Of a stretch of 64,000 bases of DNA, positions 23,991-36,200 are shown one piece after another. Source of the DNA: Sphagnum magellanicum (taxonomy: Eukaryota; Streptophyta; Sphagnopsida; Sphagnales; Sphagnaceae); NCBI GenBank assembly GCA_021904315.1, contig CM038916.1:7591065-7655064 (forward strand). The letters run 5' to 3'. The position numbers and the translations under genes are program-made. The notes below the pieces were generated by a model that was not told the DNA's origin, made no database searches, and saw nothing but the letters and a program-made list of their open reading frames with translations. Numbering within the stretch: position 1 is the first letter of the stretch; each line of letters begins with the position of its first letter.

Positions 23991-25099
23991 ACATCTTTTC
24001 TATTGGCAGGGCCAGTGTGTTTGTGATGCCTTGTTTCTTATTCCACTATTACCTCCTTCCTAATTCTCCTTTGGGGTAGTTAACAGAAGGGCTATTGTTT
24101 GTTGAACGTTTATGAAATTGGAAACAACAATGACCAGCCTCATGACAAGTAAAAACATGGTCTTATTTTTTTGTTTATTTTCCTCATGTTCTTCCTCACT
24201 CAACTTTTAAGTACCTTTGTGGTTAGTCCAACTCATTGTCTAAGCTTCCAAGTCTTTTGGATTTTTTTTCATTTTTCTTTACAAATCCAAGTTCCATAGA
24301 GCTCAATGTCCATTTTGGGGCCATCTTTTATTTTCCTAAAAGGTTTCTTATTGGTCTTCTCTCGATTCTCAAAGTTTATGGCCAATTGATAAGCTTCCAA
24401 CACGATTTTAGGGTTATAAATTTTGACCATATACTTTATATGGTCATCTAATCCATTCATAAAAACAAAAATACAGTCCAATTCCACCAAGGGCAAAAAG
24501 TAGAAGATATGTACGTCAAACCAACACTTGTATTTGGTTAAGGTCATCCGCTCTTGGCATAATTGTATCAATTCCTCTTTGATTCTAATGAAATAATTTT
24601 TTAGCATATATTAAGCCATGAACAACTTGCTAAATTCCATCCAAATTTCAACTTGGGGTTTGTCACATGTTTTTTTGATCCACCTTGAACCACCACATTT
24701 GGGCCTTACCATGCAACATCAAAGTTACAAGCTTAATCTATTTCGCTTCATTGTAAATTTCACTATATAATTCTTTTAGAATTTTCAGAAGAAAATAACT
24801 TCCTCTAGGGTTGTGTTGCTTTTGCCATGAAAGTCTAAAGGCTTAGACAACTTACAAACACTTATATTGAAATTCCTCTTCACTTAAACTCTCATCACTC
24901 TATAGAGTCCACTAAATTACGGGTTGATTCCAAGTCTGGTTCATGAGGACAACACTTAAGGCAATTAACTCAACCTTGATCAACAAAAACTCTACATATT
25001 TCTTCCTATTCCATCATAGCCAAGGCATTTCAAGTGACTTCATCAATACCTAACATAGAAGCCTTTGCAAATATAACTTTTGAGGTTATATAAAAATGA

Positions 25100-26150
25100 T
25101 AAGTTTGACCCCCCAACCCCTATGAATAGTTAAACTCTTTTCACCCCCCCCTGAAAACAACTCCTTTGCAATGTGAAAAAATCATTACCCCTCTAGCAAA
25201 AACATTCTCCAAATCTTTAAAAACAATCCCTTAAGGAAGTGAAAATCCCAAACCTCACTTCCCATCCCACCCCAAGCTACCAATTTAACCCAACCTAGCA
25301 TTGCAAAAAGAAAAACTTACACTTGGACAAGCTTATCCATTCCGCCTCTTTTAGATTCTTGGTCCCCTATACCCATCCAAAATGAGTTCCCCCCAATGCT
25401 CCTATCCCAAGTTTGGGGCACAGCCAATAAATTTCATTATAAGATATACACTTAAACAGAGTGTAAGTCCTAAACCATTTACATGCACAACACTGGTGTG
25501 TTCTTGGCAGGTACCTAGTCCATAACCGACCATTAAAAGGTCCTCAAACATGGATCAGTCCTCCTCTAGTCACTCCCCATCTATATAACCTCTGGCTCTT
25601 CTTTTTTCTTGTGTACATCATCTAGACAAATGCCACTATGGGTATGAATTCTCATCCATTGAGAGAAGGGTTACATGTTTTTTTCATCCAACTATAAGAG
25701 AGTTACATCACCATTCTCAAACCTCTGCGCAGTACCTTATGTTTGGTAACCAGTTCAAGCATGTTGGTTATCATGGATAGTGTTGATACCCACACACCTG
25801 GACTATTATTCATAGTAACTCGCACGTTCTCATTGAATTACCTAGTCTATCATTGATTAATGAGAGTGTTTTTTTTGGTCAATTTTGTGATGTATCCAAA
25901 GTAACAATGATCCATATGAAAATTTAGCCAAATGTGGTTACAAGCTAAATATGAAAGTAGAATTTTCGAAACATCCTTCAATATTTTTGGCCACATACTT
26001 GAATCATGTAAAAAAATCTGGCAAAATTTCCCTTTTTTTTTCAAATTCTGGCTATTGAAAATCTCAAAAAGAACTTGATTTTAGCAGGTGCAATTTTTAA
26101 TATAGCTTTTTGGCTATATATCGATAGTTAGCAAAAAAGAAGGCTGCAAG
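25100..26150. other. Intergenic DNA upstream of 14-3-3
   Basis: No gene was recognised. It may include the decayed 5' leader of the Gypsy fossil near 25100-25400. Confidence 0.5.
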
Positions 26151-26154
26151 TCAG

Positions 26155-26235
26155 TGAAGAATTGAACCGACAACCACATGCAAAAGGTGGCCATGAACCC
26201 CCAACTAACTTTACTAAGGCCATTTGCTAAATTCA
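26155..26235 (-). repeat. tRNA-like head, possible SINE relic
   Basis: On the minus strand, a B-box-like GGTTCAATTCT (26168-26158) lies about 40-50 nt after an A-box-like TTAGTAAAGTTAGTTGG. This spacing resembles a tRNA-derived Pol III promoter. No cloverleaf or anticodon stem could be confirmed, so a functional tRNA is unlikely. Confidence 0.35.
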
Positions 26236-26280
26236 TGTTTTTAACAAATAATAGTTAATTAGGTGTCCATTTTCAGTTTT

Positions 26281-26287
26281 CACGTGG
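26281..26287 (+). promoter_or_regulatory. G-box (CACGTGG)
   Basis: A CACGTGG element lies 252 bp upstream of the 14-3-3 start codon, followed by a pyrimidine-rich leader. G-box/ABRE-type cores are bound by plant bZIP and bHLH factors. A functional role here is inferred from position only. Confidence 0.5.
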
Positions 26288-26532
26288 GTTTTCAACTTTT
26301 TTTTACTTCTTCTCCCTCGTCTCCTCGTCTCCTCCCTCTTGCAAATTTTTCTCTATTGCTTCTGCTGATGCTGCTGCTCCTTCTGTGTCTTCTTTTTGTC
26401 TGCGCTTTATGGGTCTTCTTCCTTCTTCGTCTTGAGCTTCGCCTGTTGTAATCTGCTTGCCTTCGTGGTGTTTGGTGGGGCTCTTCTTTTCTTTTCCTTT
26501 CTTTCCCTTACGTGCTAAGGTGGTGAGGAAGA

Positions 26533-27815
26533 ATGGCGGTGGAGACTCGAGAACAGAATGTGTACATGGCGAAGCTTGCGGAGCAGGCGGAGCGTTACGA
26601 TGAAATGGTGGAGGCCATGGAAAAGGTGGTGAAAACCGTGGACGTTGGGGAGCTTACTGTGGAGGAGCGGAATCTGCTCTCTGTGGCGTACAAGAATGTG
26701 ATCGGGGCCCGGAGGGCTTCTTGGAGGATCGTTTCGTCCATTGAACAGAAGGAGGAGAGTAAAGGGAACGAAGAGCATGTGGTGGCCATCAAAGAATACC
26801 GGAGCAAGGTGGAGCAGGAGTTGAGCGCCATCTGCGACAGTATTTTAAAGCTGCTTGATACGCATCTCATTCCGACCTCAACCACAGGGGAGTCCAAGGT
26901 TTTCTACTTGAAGATGAAGGGAGACTACCACCGATACCTTGCAGAGTTTAGGACCGGCGCTGAGAGAAAAGAGGCAGCGGAGAGCACATTAGTGGCGTAC
27001 AAGGCGGCTCAAGTAAGTTCCATTATCGTTTTTGTGCTTGCACATCAGATGCAAAGGGACATGATAAATAATGTAACTGTTCTTTCTGAACATCGGCTGT
27101 GAACCCTGCCTGCTATGCTGTTGCACTTAAGGTTGTGGAAAGTTGTGATCTTCTTCTTCAAATGCAGGATATTGCACTTACAGAATTGACTCCCACTCAC
27201 CCCATCAGATTGGGGTTGGCACTGAATTTCTCAGTATTCTACTATGAAATTCTGAACTCACCTGACCGGGCCTGCACTCTTGCAAAGCAGGTGTGTTGTC
27301 CAGACCTCCTTTTTTTCCTGTTCCTTGAGCAAGTTGGAAAAAACAAATTTGTATTGTGGTTAGTCTTGCAATCTCATGTTTCTTTCTTCAGACCAGCTTT
27401 GTAATAGCAACAGAAACTCTTGGTGTTTTTTCCTTCTTCAAGAAGATGCCCCTTTAGGAGGCATGTTAAAACAGGACACTCCTTGGGAATACAGGCATTC
27501 GATGAGGCTATTGCAGAGCTTGACACATTAGGGGAAGAATCTTACAAGGACAGCACTCTTATCATGCAATTGCTTCGGGATAACCTTACACTTTGGACGT
27601 CAGATATGCAGGTAAGCAGATGCTGCTGTACAGATATGTCTATTTGAACAATTCTGGATGTTCACTGATTAACAATTCCCTTCAATTTTGAAGCATTTTA
27701 GTAAAAAGAATGACAAATTTATTTTGTGGCTTCTGATTCTATCAAAAACTAGGAGGAGGCTGCTGAAGAACCAAGAGAGGGAGTGAGAGCTGAAGATGCA
27801 GCAGGTCAAAGCTGA
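26533..27815 (+). CDS. 14-3-3: 14-3-3 protein, 260 aa
   Basis: Four exons join in phase 0: 26533-27012, 27168-27290, 27495-27611 and 27753-27815, all GT-AG. The product is a phosphoserine/threonine-binding dimeric adaptor of the cytosol and nucleus that modulates H+-ATPase, nitrate reductase, transcription factors and other clients. Both family signatures are present: [20 protein letters not shown] near residue 46 and [20 protein letters not shown] near residue 217. The phosphopeptide pocket residues appear intact (K54, R61, R134, Y135). The short acidic tail ([20 protein letters not shown]) is variable, as usual. Length and exon layout fit a non-epsilon plant isoform; the paralogue cannot be named from here. 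It looks functional. Confidence 0.97.
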
Positions 27816-28420
27816 AAGTGCAAGAGGACATGTGATTTAGCAGGCCGGATGGACCCTGGGGGTGACAGGATGGGAATTGGGTTTATTTTGTTCTTGAAAA
27901 TTGCACCAACACCTTTGTCCCAACTGCTGGTAGTAGATTCCTTGCATTTGCAGCCATGTCTTCTCCCAAGACATGATAGAGAATCACTGCACATTCAATC
28001 CGCTTTTTGCATGTACCTGCAGCTTGACTGGATCTTGCATTTCTCCAGCTACACTATAATGTGCAGATACTCTGTTTCTGTAATAGATAGGAAGGAGGAT
28101 GTCTGCATTGTGTGTGGTGGCTGAACTTGGTGTTGAGCTGTGTGGGGGATTTGACTATTTTTTGTTAGGCTATGTGCATTTAAGCAATGCTTTCACACGG
28201 TGTAGTGACACTTCTCCTCATCCTCGCTAGAGTTAGAATGGCAGGTCTCTTCACATGGTGGTCATTGTTCTCACATTTGTTGCTGATTATTTGTGAAGTG
28301 AGTGCCAATCTCTGATACTCTCTGGAACAATACTGAGAACTTGTATCCCTCTCTCAAGAGCATTGGTACTGTATGTGTCAGTAACAGTTTTTAGAAATTG
28401 AGTTTGTGAGACCTGTTTAC
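27816..28420 (+). other. Probable 14-3-3 3' UTR and flank
   Basis: Balanced, low-repeat sequence continues for several hundred bases past the stop codon, consistent with a 3' UTR. No single poly(A) site is certain. Confidence 0.4.
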
Positions 28421-31060
28421 AACTGCATGCATGCCTGATGATTCTGGAAAACAAAGGGAGATTGTTGATCAGCAGGCAAGGTTTCCTTTTGCCTCTAGTA
28501 CGTCAAAGTTGGGGGATCAAACAAAGCTGCTTGACTTAGGAGCTCACCTGCTGATAGTAGATGTTAAAGTGCATCTCTTACAGGTTTGTGCACTCTAATT
28601 AAAATGCTGGAGATGTCAACACTGAAGAAGATTTACTATAAGTACAAAGTAAGTGTACCATGCAGTGGATATCTTGATACCTTTGATTAGCTGAGACAAG
28701 AATCTCTGAATGGTGAAGCAAGTAGTTATGTTGGAATATTTAAAGCTTACACCTTTTGTTTGCAAGCCTTTACCCACAAAACAAAAGCTACAACTTATGA
28801 GAACACCTTCACGATTATTATGACCAATGCAAAAAAAAAAAGCACACAAACTTGAATTGACACAATTTGAAGAAGCATAGCTACCATGGCCAATGTGAAA
28901 AAGAACAAAAACTAAGCTTTTAGGTTGGAGTAGATTTGTCAAACACAACAGCTGCTGAAATGGACAGTAACAAAACCACAAGTAATGAAAAATGATCTTT
29001 TACAACTACTTCATAAAGATCGCATACTCACCTCTTCTTCAATCATAGAAATTTTGTGTGTCATATTTTTTTGGTTTCGATTCACTAGAAAAGAATACCT
29101 CTCAAGCTTGCAAAGTTTAATGCTTATAATATGTCATCATGAACTTATGACCAGTGAGGTTCTCTCCTGCCTTTATCTTTTTGCGTTCCAAGTGTTCTAT
29201 TGTCACTTACGAACATTTCAAGAATTCAAAAAGAAATGAACTTCACAAGGTGTCTTCTAGTGTTTAGACACAAGAATGGGTTTGTGATCTTGTACCTCAA
29301 TTGCTTCAATGGACCGAAAACCTCATCTATGTTTAACTGAATGACATGCTCACTTGTTATATATATTCAATGGTTCATCCCCATGTTTTTCAATTCCCTC
29401 ATAGTCACAAAATAATCCTTTGTTTGCAAACTATAATCTACAAATTCCCATGGAGGAAACTCTAGGATTCCCCTTTCCCTAGACTTTGTTTTTATTTCCT
29501 TCTTTTCTTTCATTATGTACAGTAGGCAGGGACAAGCAAATCTATCTTTGTATAGGTCAAAAAACTAAACTAAAATCACACAACCACAAATGCACTTGAT
29601 TAATTTGCAACACAAACTAAAGCTCCATACAACCAAAGTCAAACAATGCAAAGTTCATTGAACACAAGATGTCCTAGCTTGAATGGCCCTTGAGGCTCGT
29701 AAAGAAAAATATGATGTGTTGTTTGTAAGATTGGATGTGCTTAATTATGCACACCCTATGCGTTCCATTTTTGGATTTTGAAAAATTCCTGCCTTGTCCA
29801 TATAATTATTTTAATTACTAACCACATCAGCACATTTTTTTCCGTGAGCCCTTGGTAAGGACTAACCAAGTGGCCACATTTGGCTCTTTTTATCTAAAAT
29901 GCACCCAATAACATTAAAACTATGTGGCATTTAACATAAAAATGGATGTTAAAGCAATGTTATGCAAAGTGGTACAAGTCATCAACAAATGTTAATTTAT
30001 CATTCAAAATCCACAACAATGCACTACAAGTGTGATGTTAAATTGGGGAGCCCAAAAATGGCTAGATTAATAAATGGTAAATTACAATTTGAAAAAATGT
30101 TGTCATGCATTTTGTTGTGCGTAATCATTTATTTGAAAATTGTTAACCTTTGATGAATTTTACATTGCAAGTTTATCGCATCAAGTATTTACAACTTTGA
30201 TGAGCATCAAAAATGTTGATTGCACAACAACACATTTTGGGTTTTACAACTGGTTAATAAAATGACTATCGTTTTTTTTTACTACAATTTCATGTATATG
30301 ATTGTGTTGTCGTAAAAGACATTATGGTGCCACATGGTATTATTGTTTTGTGACTATAACCAATATCATGACTTGATGATTTTTACACAAATATATTAAA
30401 AAATTAAATGTATTTAATCTATTTTTAATCATAAAAAATTTCATTCATTCTTGTAACTTTTGGTGAATAATAACATTTTATGATTGTGCGCTGTTGATGT
30501 GGCAAGGTGCAATCACAATAAAATGAGCCAAAAAGGATGTTAAATGGGCCCTAAAACAGTCAAGATTGTAGAAATATTTATGTTTTACCATTTAAAACCA
30601 TGGCAATCATAGCAAATTAGTTTTTTTTCATTCATATGAATGTCGACGAATTCAAACCAAAAATCCATTTGATAAAATTTTAAATTTCAATTTCAATTTA
30701 AAACCTTTGAAAATGAACACCTATTGCATCATATCAAATCAATTGTGCAAAGGATTATTAAAAATATTCATATAATTTTTAAAAATTGATGGGGAAAAAA
30801 CTAAGAAGATGAAATAATTAAATTAATTATTATATAAAATTAAATTAATTATTGTATAATTTAATTTTTAAAATTAAATTAATATTTAATTTAAAAACCC
30901 AATTTGTGAGAATTGGCAAAAGATAACTAGCTATTCTCAAATTTCTAAGAATTAGGATTGTGAAAACCGGTTAATTTTTTTTTTTTTAATTGTTGATACC
31001 CTTGCCAAAGCTAGAAAGTTTAAATTTTTTATTTTTAGAGAACTAGACCTTTTTGTAAAT
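28420..31060. other. Intergenic DNA, no gene recognised
   Basis: AT-rich with scattered short frames that lack motifs. A TA-rich block of TTAAATTAATTATT words lies at 30805-30895. Confidence 0.6.
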
Positions 31061-31089
31061 TACTTTGTAAAACCTGAACCCAATGGGCA

Positions 31090-31350
31090 TAATAAAATTG
31101 TGATACCCACCCAACAATGGTATCTATCTACCTACTAGTCACCTAGGTTTCATGTAATTACCTACCTACATAACAACCACTTACATTCCATATACACTTA
31201 CCTATACATAGTGGTTACATACGTAGTATGAGGGCGATGTAGGATGGTCTAAAGGATAGGTATATACAAGGCAACTCAATTGTGGTTCATCACAACCAGG
31301 TCATAACTGGTTTCTAATTGACGGTGCACCGGTGGCTGTTGGGTCACATA
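31090..31350 (+). repeat. Dispersed inverted-end family, copy
   Basis: It carries the family landmarks in order: repeated CTACCTAC words, a GGTCTAAAGGATAGG segment, CAATTGTGGTTCATC and the right end ACGGTGCACCGGTGGCTGTTG. The same order is seen at 51230-51430. No coding potential. Confidence 0.6.
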
Positions 31351-33290
31351 CCCAATGTTTGTTGAACTTTCTTTTCTTGGTATTCAATGGTTAATAATGT
31401 ATTTTCCGTTGACACATTGTGTTGTTTTTCCACAATAAATTGGGAGTTTTGGGGAATTTTTTAGTTATATTCCACTAAATTTGCTACTTTTTGGGGAAAA
31501 AATCACCAAATGTTCAACAACAAAACATTGAAAAGAGAAACATTAATGACTAGAGGTGGGAAGCAGACAAGATTGGAGAGTAAATAAACAAGGAGCTGAA
31601 CCCTCACAACGAAGACACAAAGACGAGCCAAAATACTCACAATGATGAGCAAAAAGTATACTTGGACTAGTTGTCACTTCAACTTTTAAAAAATTTGGCC
31701 AATTGTTTTTGAAGAATGCAAAAATATGTCTTTTTTGAGGTGTTTGATTGCCAAATTTCACATGAAAATACAATTAATGAAATTGCTATATTCTACATCA
31801 AGTTCCAGGAGGTAGCCAACAATGGAAAAGGATGCTTAAATGATTTTTTTTTAAAATTGTTGGTTTCTTTTCTACAATGGATCTTGTCCATTTGTTTCCC
31901 AATAAATCAATGTTAACTAAATGGAAGTTTGAACACACCTTTTGTAGCAATCTTGGAAAAACTTGTTTTTTCAGTTTTTTCAGGTTTAAAAAAAAGCCCA
32001 GGTTAAAAATTCAATTAAATTATGAAAAATGGTTTTGAAAGGAAAAATAGTTGAGTAACCATTTCACACTTTGGCCAACAGCAAAAGCTACTTAATTTTA
32101 CAGTTAAAAAGCAAGTTTTTGTGTCAAATTTTCCCAAATGTCCTATGTGTATAGATTGTCCCATTACCTTAAGTCCATTCATTGTTCTACTTTTCAAGAT
32201 TGTTTATAAATTGGTTAACTTCCCCAAATTGTCTCATTATCTAACTTCTTCAAATTCATTTGTTGTCCAATTTACTTACATTCATCCATTACCAATGAGC
32301 CCAAGTTCATTCATTGGCTCTATTTCTCAGATGTCCAACTTTCCCAAGTATATTCATTTGTCCCATTGAAATCCAATCTCCTGAAGTTCCTCGATTGCCC
32401 CACTTCCCCAAAGTAGGTGGATGGGCTTAACGGAATCTGGATACCTTAGTACCTTGACCAATTTGACACTAATTATATTATTTTCAGAAATGTTGAAATT
32501 TTCAAAAATAAATTCTTCCAAATCAAAAAATATTGTGAAGGATAATAGTGAATATTTTGGAATATTTTATTTGTTGAAATGAAAATTTCAAAATTAATTC
32601 ATTATTCGGCGGACAAGTGTTGAAATGGCCAAGGTACTATGACACATGTCAGACAAAAAAGTAGAAATTTTCTGAAACCTTGTATTGGCAACTTGCAAGA
32701 ACCTATAGTCTAAAATGACGATTTTGAAATATGGTGAATTTGGAGGATTTTTTTCTCAGAAAATACTTTGTAGAAATAGAAGGGCCTTTTTCCTGGTTAC
32801 CAAGTGGTGAAACTTTGCCACAAAAAATAAAAAGCTGGAACCAAGCCTTCTTATTCATTCTTTTTGTTCCTGTGATGCAAGTGTCCTTGGCAAGGTTTTT
32901 CTTCATTTTAATTTTGTGATGTAGCCAGACAGGCTATCATCCACAAAACGTAGTTGACATAATTTGGCTACAGGGTGCAGAGGAAAGTAAGAAATTTTAA
33001 GAACTGCTGGAACCCATTGTCCAAATATGGTGATTTCAAAAATTTATTCCTTGAACCTCTTTGCAATGAGTTTTTTCATTTGTGTCTCTTGAAAATATAT
33101 ATATATATATTCCTTCCCCAAAGTCCATCAACTTTGGCACATTTTTTTCACATAAATCCTTTGTGAGAGTCATACTGAATTTTTTTGGTTGCAGAGTGAT
33201 GAACATTTGCCTCACCCAAAATAAACAAAGGCATCACAAACACGCTGACCCTGCCAATAAATAAGATGTTGTACATCTACCTACTGTATC
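31351..33290. other. Intergenic DNA, no gene recognised
   Basis: AT-rich, with short frames only. A TA microsatellite is at about 33097-33111, and (TTTC)n at 33291-33310 is the probable tail of the neighbouring LINE. Confidence 0.6.
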
Positions 33291-36200
33291 TTTCTTTCTT
33301 TCTTTCTTTTAATTTAACGTCAATACCCGGACCAGAGAGATCCACTTGACGACAATTACAAAGTTGACTTGAGCAAAACACTCCTGTTGTCTAGGCAAGA
33401 AACTAAGTACAAAGCTACCGCTTTCTGATTAGCCGAATGCATCAATTCAGGAAGTAAGCTGCACGGTGTCAATTGTTTCCCTAATTGTTGACTAAACTTG
33501 CAACGAATGTCATGGTGAGCTGGGCACACTAATAACAAGTGGTCTTCATCCTCAACAGCTCCTAGGGAACATAGACGACAAATCCTATCTCTCCTCGGGA
33601 CACTCTCAGGCTTTGCATGCCTGCCACACTCTACCTCCAAACGATGGTTTGAACATCTGAACCTTGACAAAGATTGCCTAAGCTGAACATTTGTGATCAC
33701 TTGCAAATACCTCTGATGTGCATATGAGTATCCAGATTCTATTGTACAGCTTGTGTTCATCAGCTGGTATGTACGTAATTTGCTACTTTTGGTTCTGGCC
33801 TGTTCACCATAAGTGGATTCTAGGTAAGAAGCCTGTGCCCTTGCTATAGCACACTTGATATTAGCATAGAGAACTTCAACACCTTGGTCTTTAAGCCACA
33901 ACTGCACGTTCCGGAGCCAACATTGTTGGTTATCATTGAGCATGCTGAGCATCTGGATCTGGGTCTGGTAGGCACAGTACAACAGACGATCTGCTGTGGA
34001 TTTCCGTAATCTATCATAATACTTGAGAGTTTGTTGCCACCAAAAATATTCTAATGGATACCTTCCAAACTCCCCCAACACAACAAAAGTGCTTGTTGTT
34101 TTATTGACCCCTAATATTCCTCTCAGGAACATTCTATGTACTTGTTCTGCTTGTTGCAACCCTTTCGCCCCTGTACAACCTGTCCACACCTCGCATGCAT
34201 AGCTCAGTACTGGGCATACCAGTGAGTCGAACAACTGACACATTACTTCCGGATCTGTTATGCTCAGATCATTGCATCTGCGGCGTAATGCAAACAGTGC
34301 CTTCTTCCCAGCAGCAGTCAATTTGGCTATGGCTACTGTCATGCCTGTTGTACTATGTAACTCTAAGCCCAAGTATCTGAATGATTGAACCCGCTCAATG
34401 GTTGTCCTTGTGTATGTGAACTCTGGCGCTACACTGCGGTGTTTCTCAAACACCACCACCTTGGTCTTGCTCACATTGATGACCAATTGTCGGTCAACAC
34501 AAAACTCAGACAAAGCATTTATTTGTTTCTGCAACCCTTGTGGGGTTTCTGACATCAATGCCAGATCATTGGCATACAACAGTAATTTGACTATTATGTC
34601 TGCCAGCTGTGGCGGGCTGTCGCCCTCAAGTGCATCTAGATGTTTCTCAAGTCCATCAAGGTAGAGTCCAAAAAGCAGTGAACTCAGTGGACAGCCTTGT
34701 TTGACCCCAATGCCACATGGGAACCGGGCTGATAGCCCTTCTGTTGGATGCATAACTCTAACGTTATCCTGGCTATACATGCTCTGTAGACACTGCATGA
34801 AGCGACCCACAATTCCCATCTCATCTAACACTTGCCATAGCAGATCACGGGGCACTGTATCAAAAGCTTTGCGGAAGTCCACAAAACAGCAGTACACCTT
34901 TTTGCGTTTGTGAATGCTTTGTTCAATGAGTGTTCGCAAAATGTACAGGTTATCCGTGGTGCGGAAATCTTTCCTAAAACCAGCCTGTCCCCTGGCACGT
35001 AGGCCCCTCTCTTCTGCCCAGCTGCTCAACCGTGCCTCAAGAATCATGGCAAACACCTTAGCCAATACAGGACCCACTGTGAATCCCCTGTAGTTTTCAA
35101 ATTGCAAGGTATCACCACCCTTGTGCAATGCATGAATGACTCCAGTAGACAAGCTTGCTGAGTAACCTTGTTGCAACAACTTGTTGAATACAATCTGTAG
35201 TGGCACGTGTAACATATCACCAGCATCAAGTAGAAACTCTGCTTTGATGCCATCTAAGCCAGCAGACTTGTTACGTTTGAGTCTCCTCATCACTTGTGCA
35301 ATCTCATCCAAGGTTATGTCATAGTTTAACGTGCTGCAAGCATCACTCGCAAAAGGGTGTGACAAGTTCAAGACCACCTGATTTGTAGAGCTACCCTGTG
35401 CCCCAGCTGGATTACTGGGGCATTGTCCTTCCAGTAGCTTCTGGAAGCCAGTAACCAAGTCTGTTTTGCTGATAGCAATGGATCGCTCCTTGGTCTTGGA
35501 GTATTGCCTCCAGAAGCTGGCTGGATTTGTCTTTGCTAGTGCACACAACTGTCGCCCTTGCAGCTTCTTGTACGTGCGTTTCTTACAACGCAGTAGTTGT
35601 TTAAGTTGCTTCCTCCATTCGCGTGCTAGATGGCTATTAGGATGAAGCTTTGCATATGTAGATACTTCCTTGTGCTTGCTACGACATTCAGTGTCAAACC
35701 ATGGTTGATGACGATGTTGTGTTGTACTAGTGCGTGCCACAGGGCAGCCATGCACATCTGTAGCGACGTTACAAATGAAATCATGCAACAACTGCACGGC
35801 CATGTCCACATTGTTTGTGTCACTCATCTGTGCTGTGCACTGGGCAATCTGTTGCTGTAAGTGTTGACAAGATTGTGTGCACTTGCTAGCATCATATTTG
35901 AAACGACGGATGTCTGCACGAGAGTCTGAAATTGTGGGTGACACATGTTGCCAAGGTAACTGTAAGTTGAGTGAAAGTGGCCTGTGGTCGGAATCACCCC
36001 CTTTTCCACAGAATAGAGGGCATTTATGTACCACAAGTGATGTGGCACAATCAAACAGAGCAGGTGATGCGACCATATAATCCACAAGGCTGGAGCCGCC
36101 ATTGGCAAGGCAAGTGCATTCCCCTGATACATCGCCTGTGATCCTGCCATTGAGAATGAACAATCCCGAGGAGCTACAAAGGTCTAAGAACTCATTGTGC

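Larger units (their letters stand above)
18780..25100 (-). mobile_element. Ty3/Gypsy retrotransposon fossil (nested)
   Basis: In minus-strand order I see: a gag-like region (about 24950-24270), a pre-RT region (about 23430-23190), reverse transcriptase (about 23090-22760, with the conserved L-P-F-G-L-T-N-A-P segment), an integrase zinc-binding and core region (about 20480-19600), a polypurine tract (18996-19007) and the start of the 3' LTR (TGTTAG, 18995). It is old and heavily broken, with many breaks. Other repeats are inserted: roughly 20520-22350 between the RNase H and integrase regions, and 23811-23990 between gag and RT. The 5' LTR was not recognised. Confidence 0.75.
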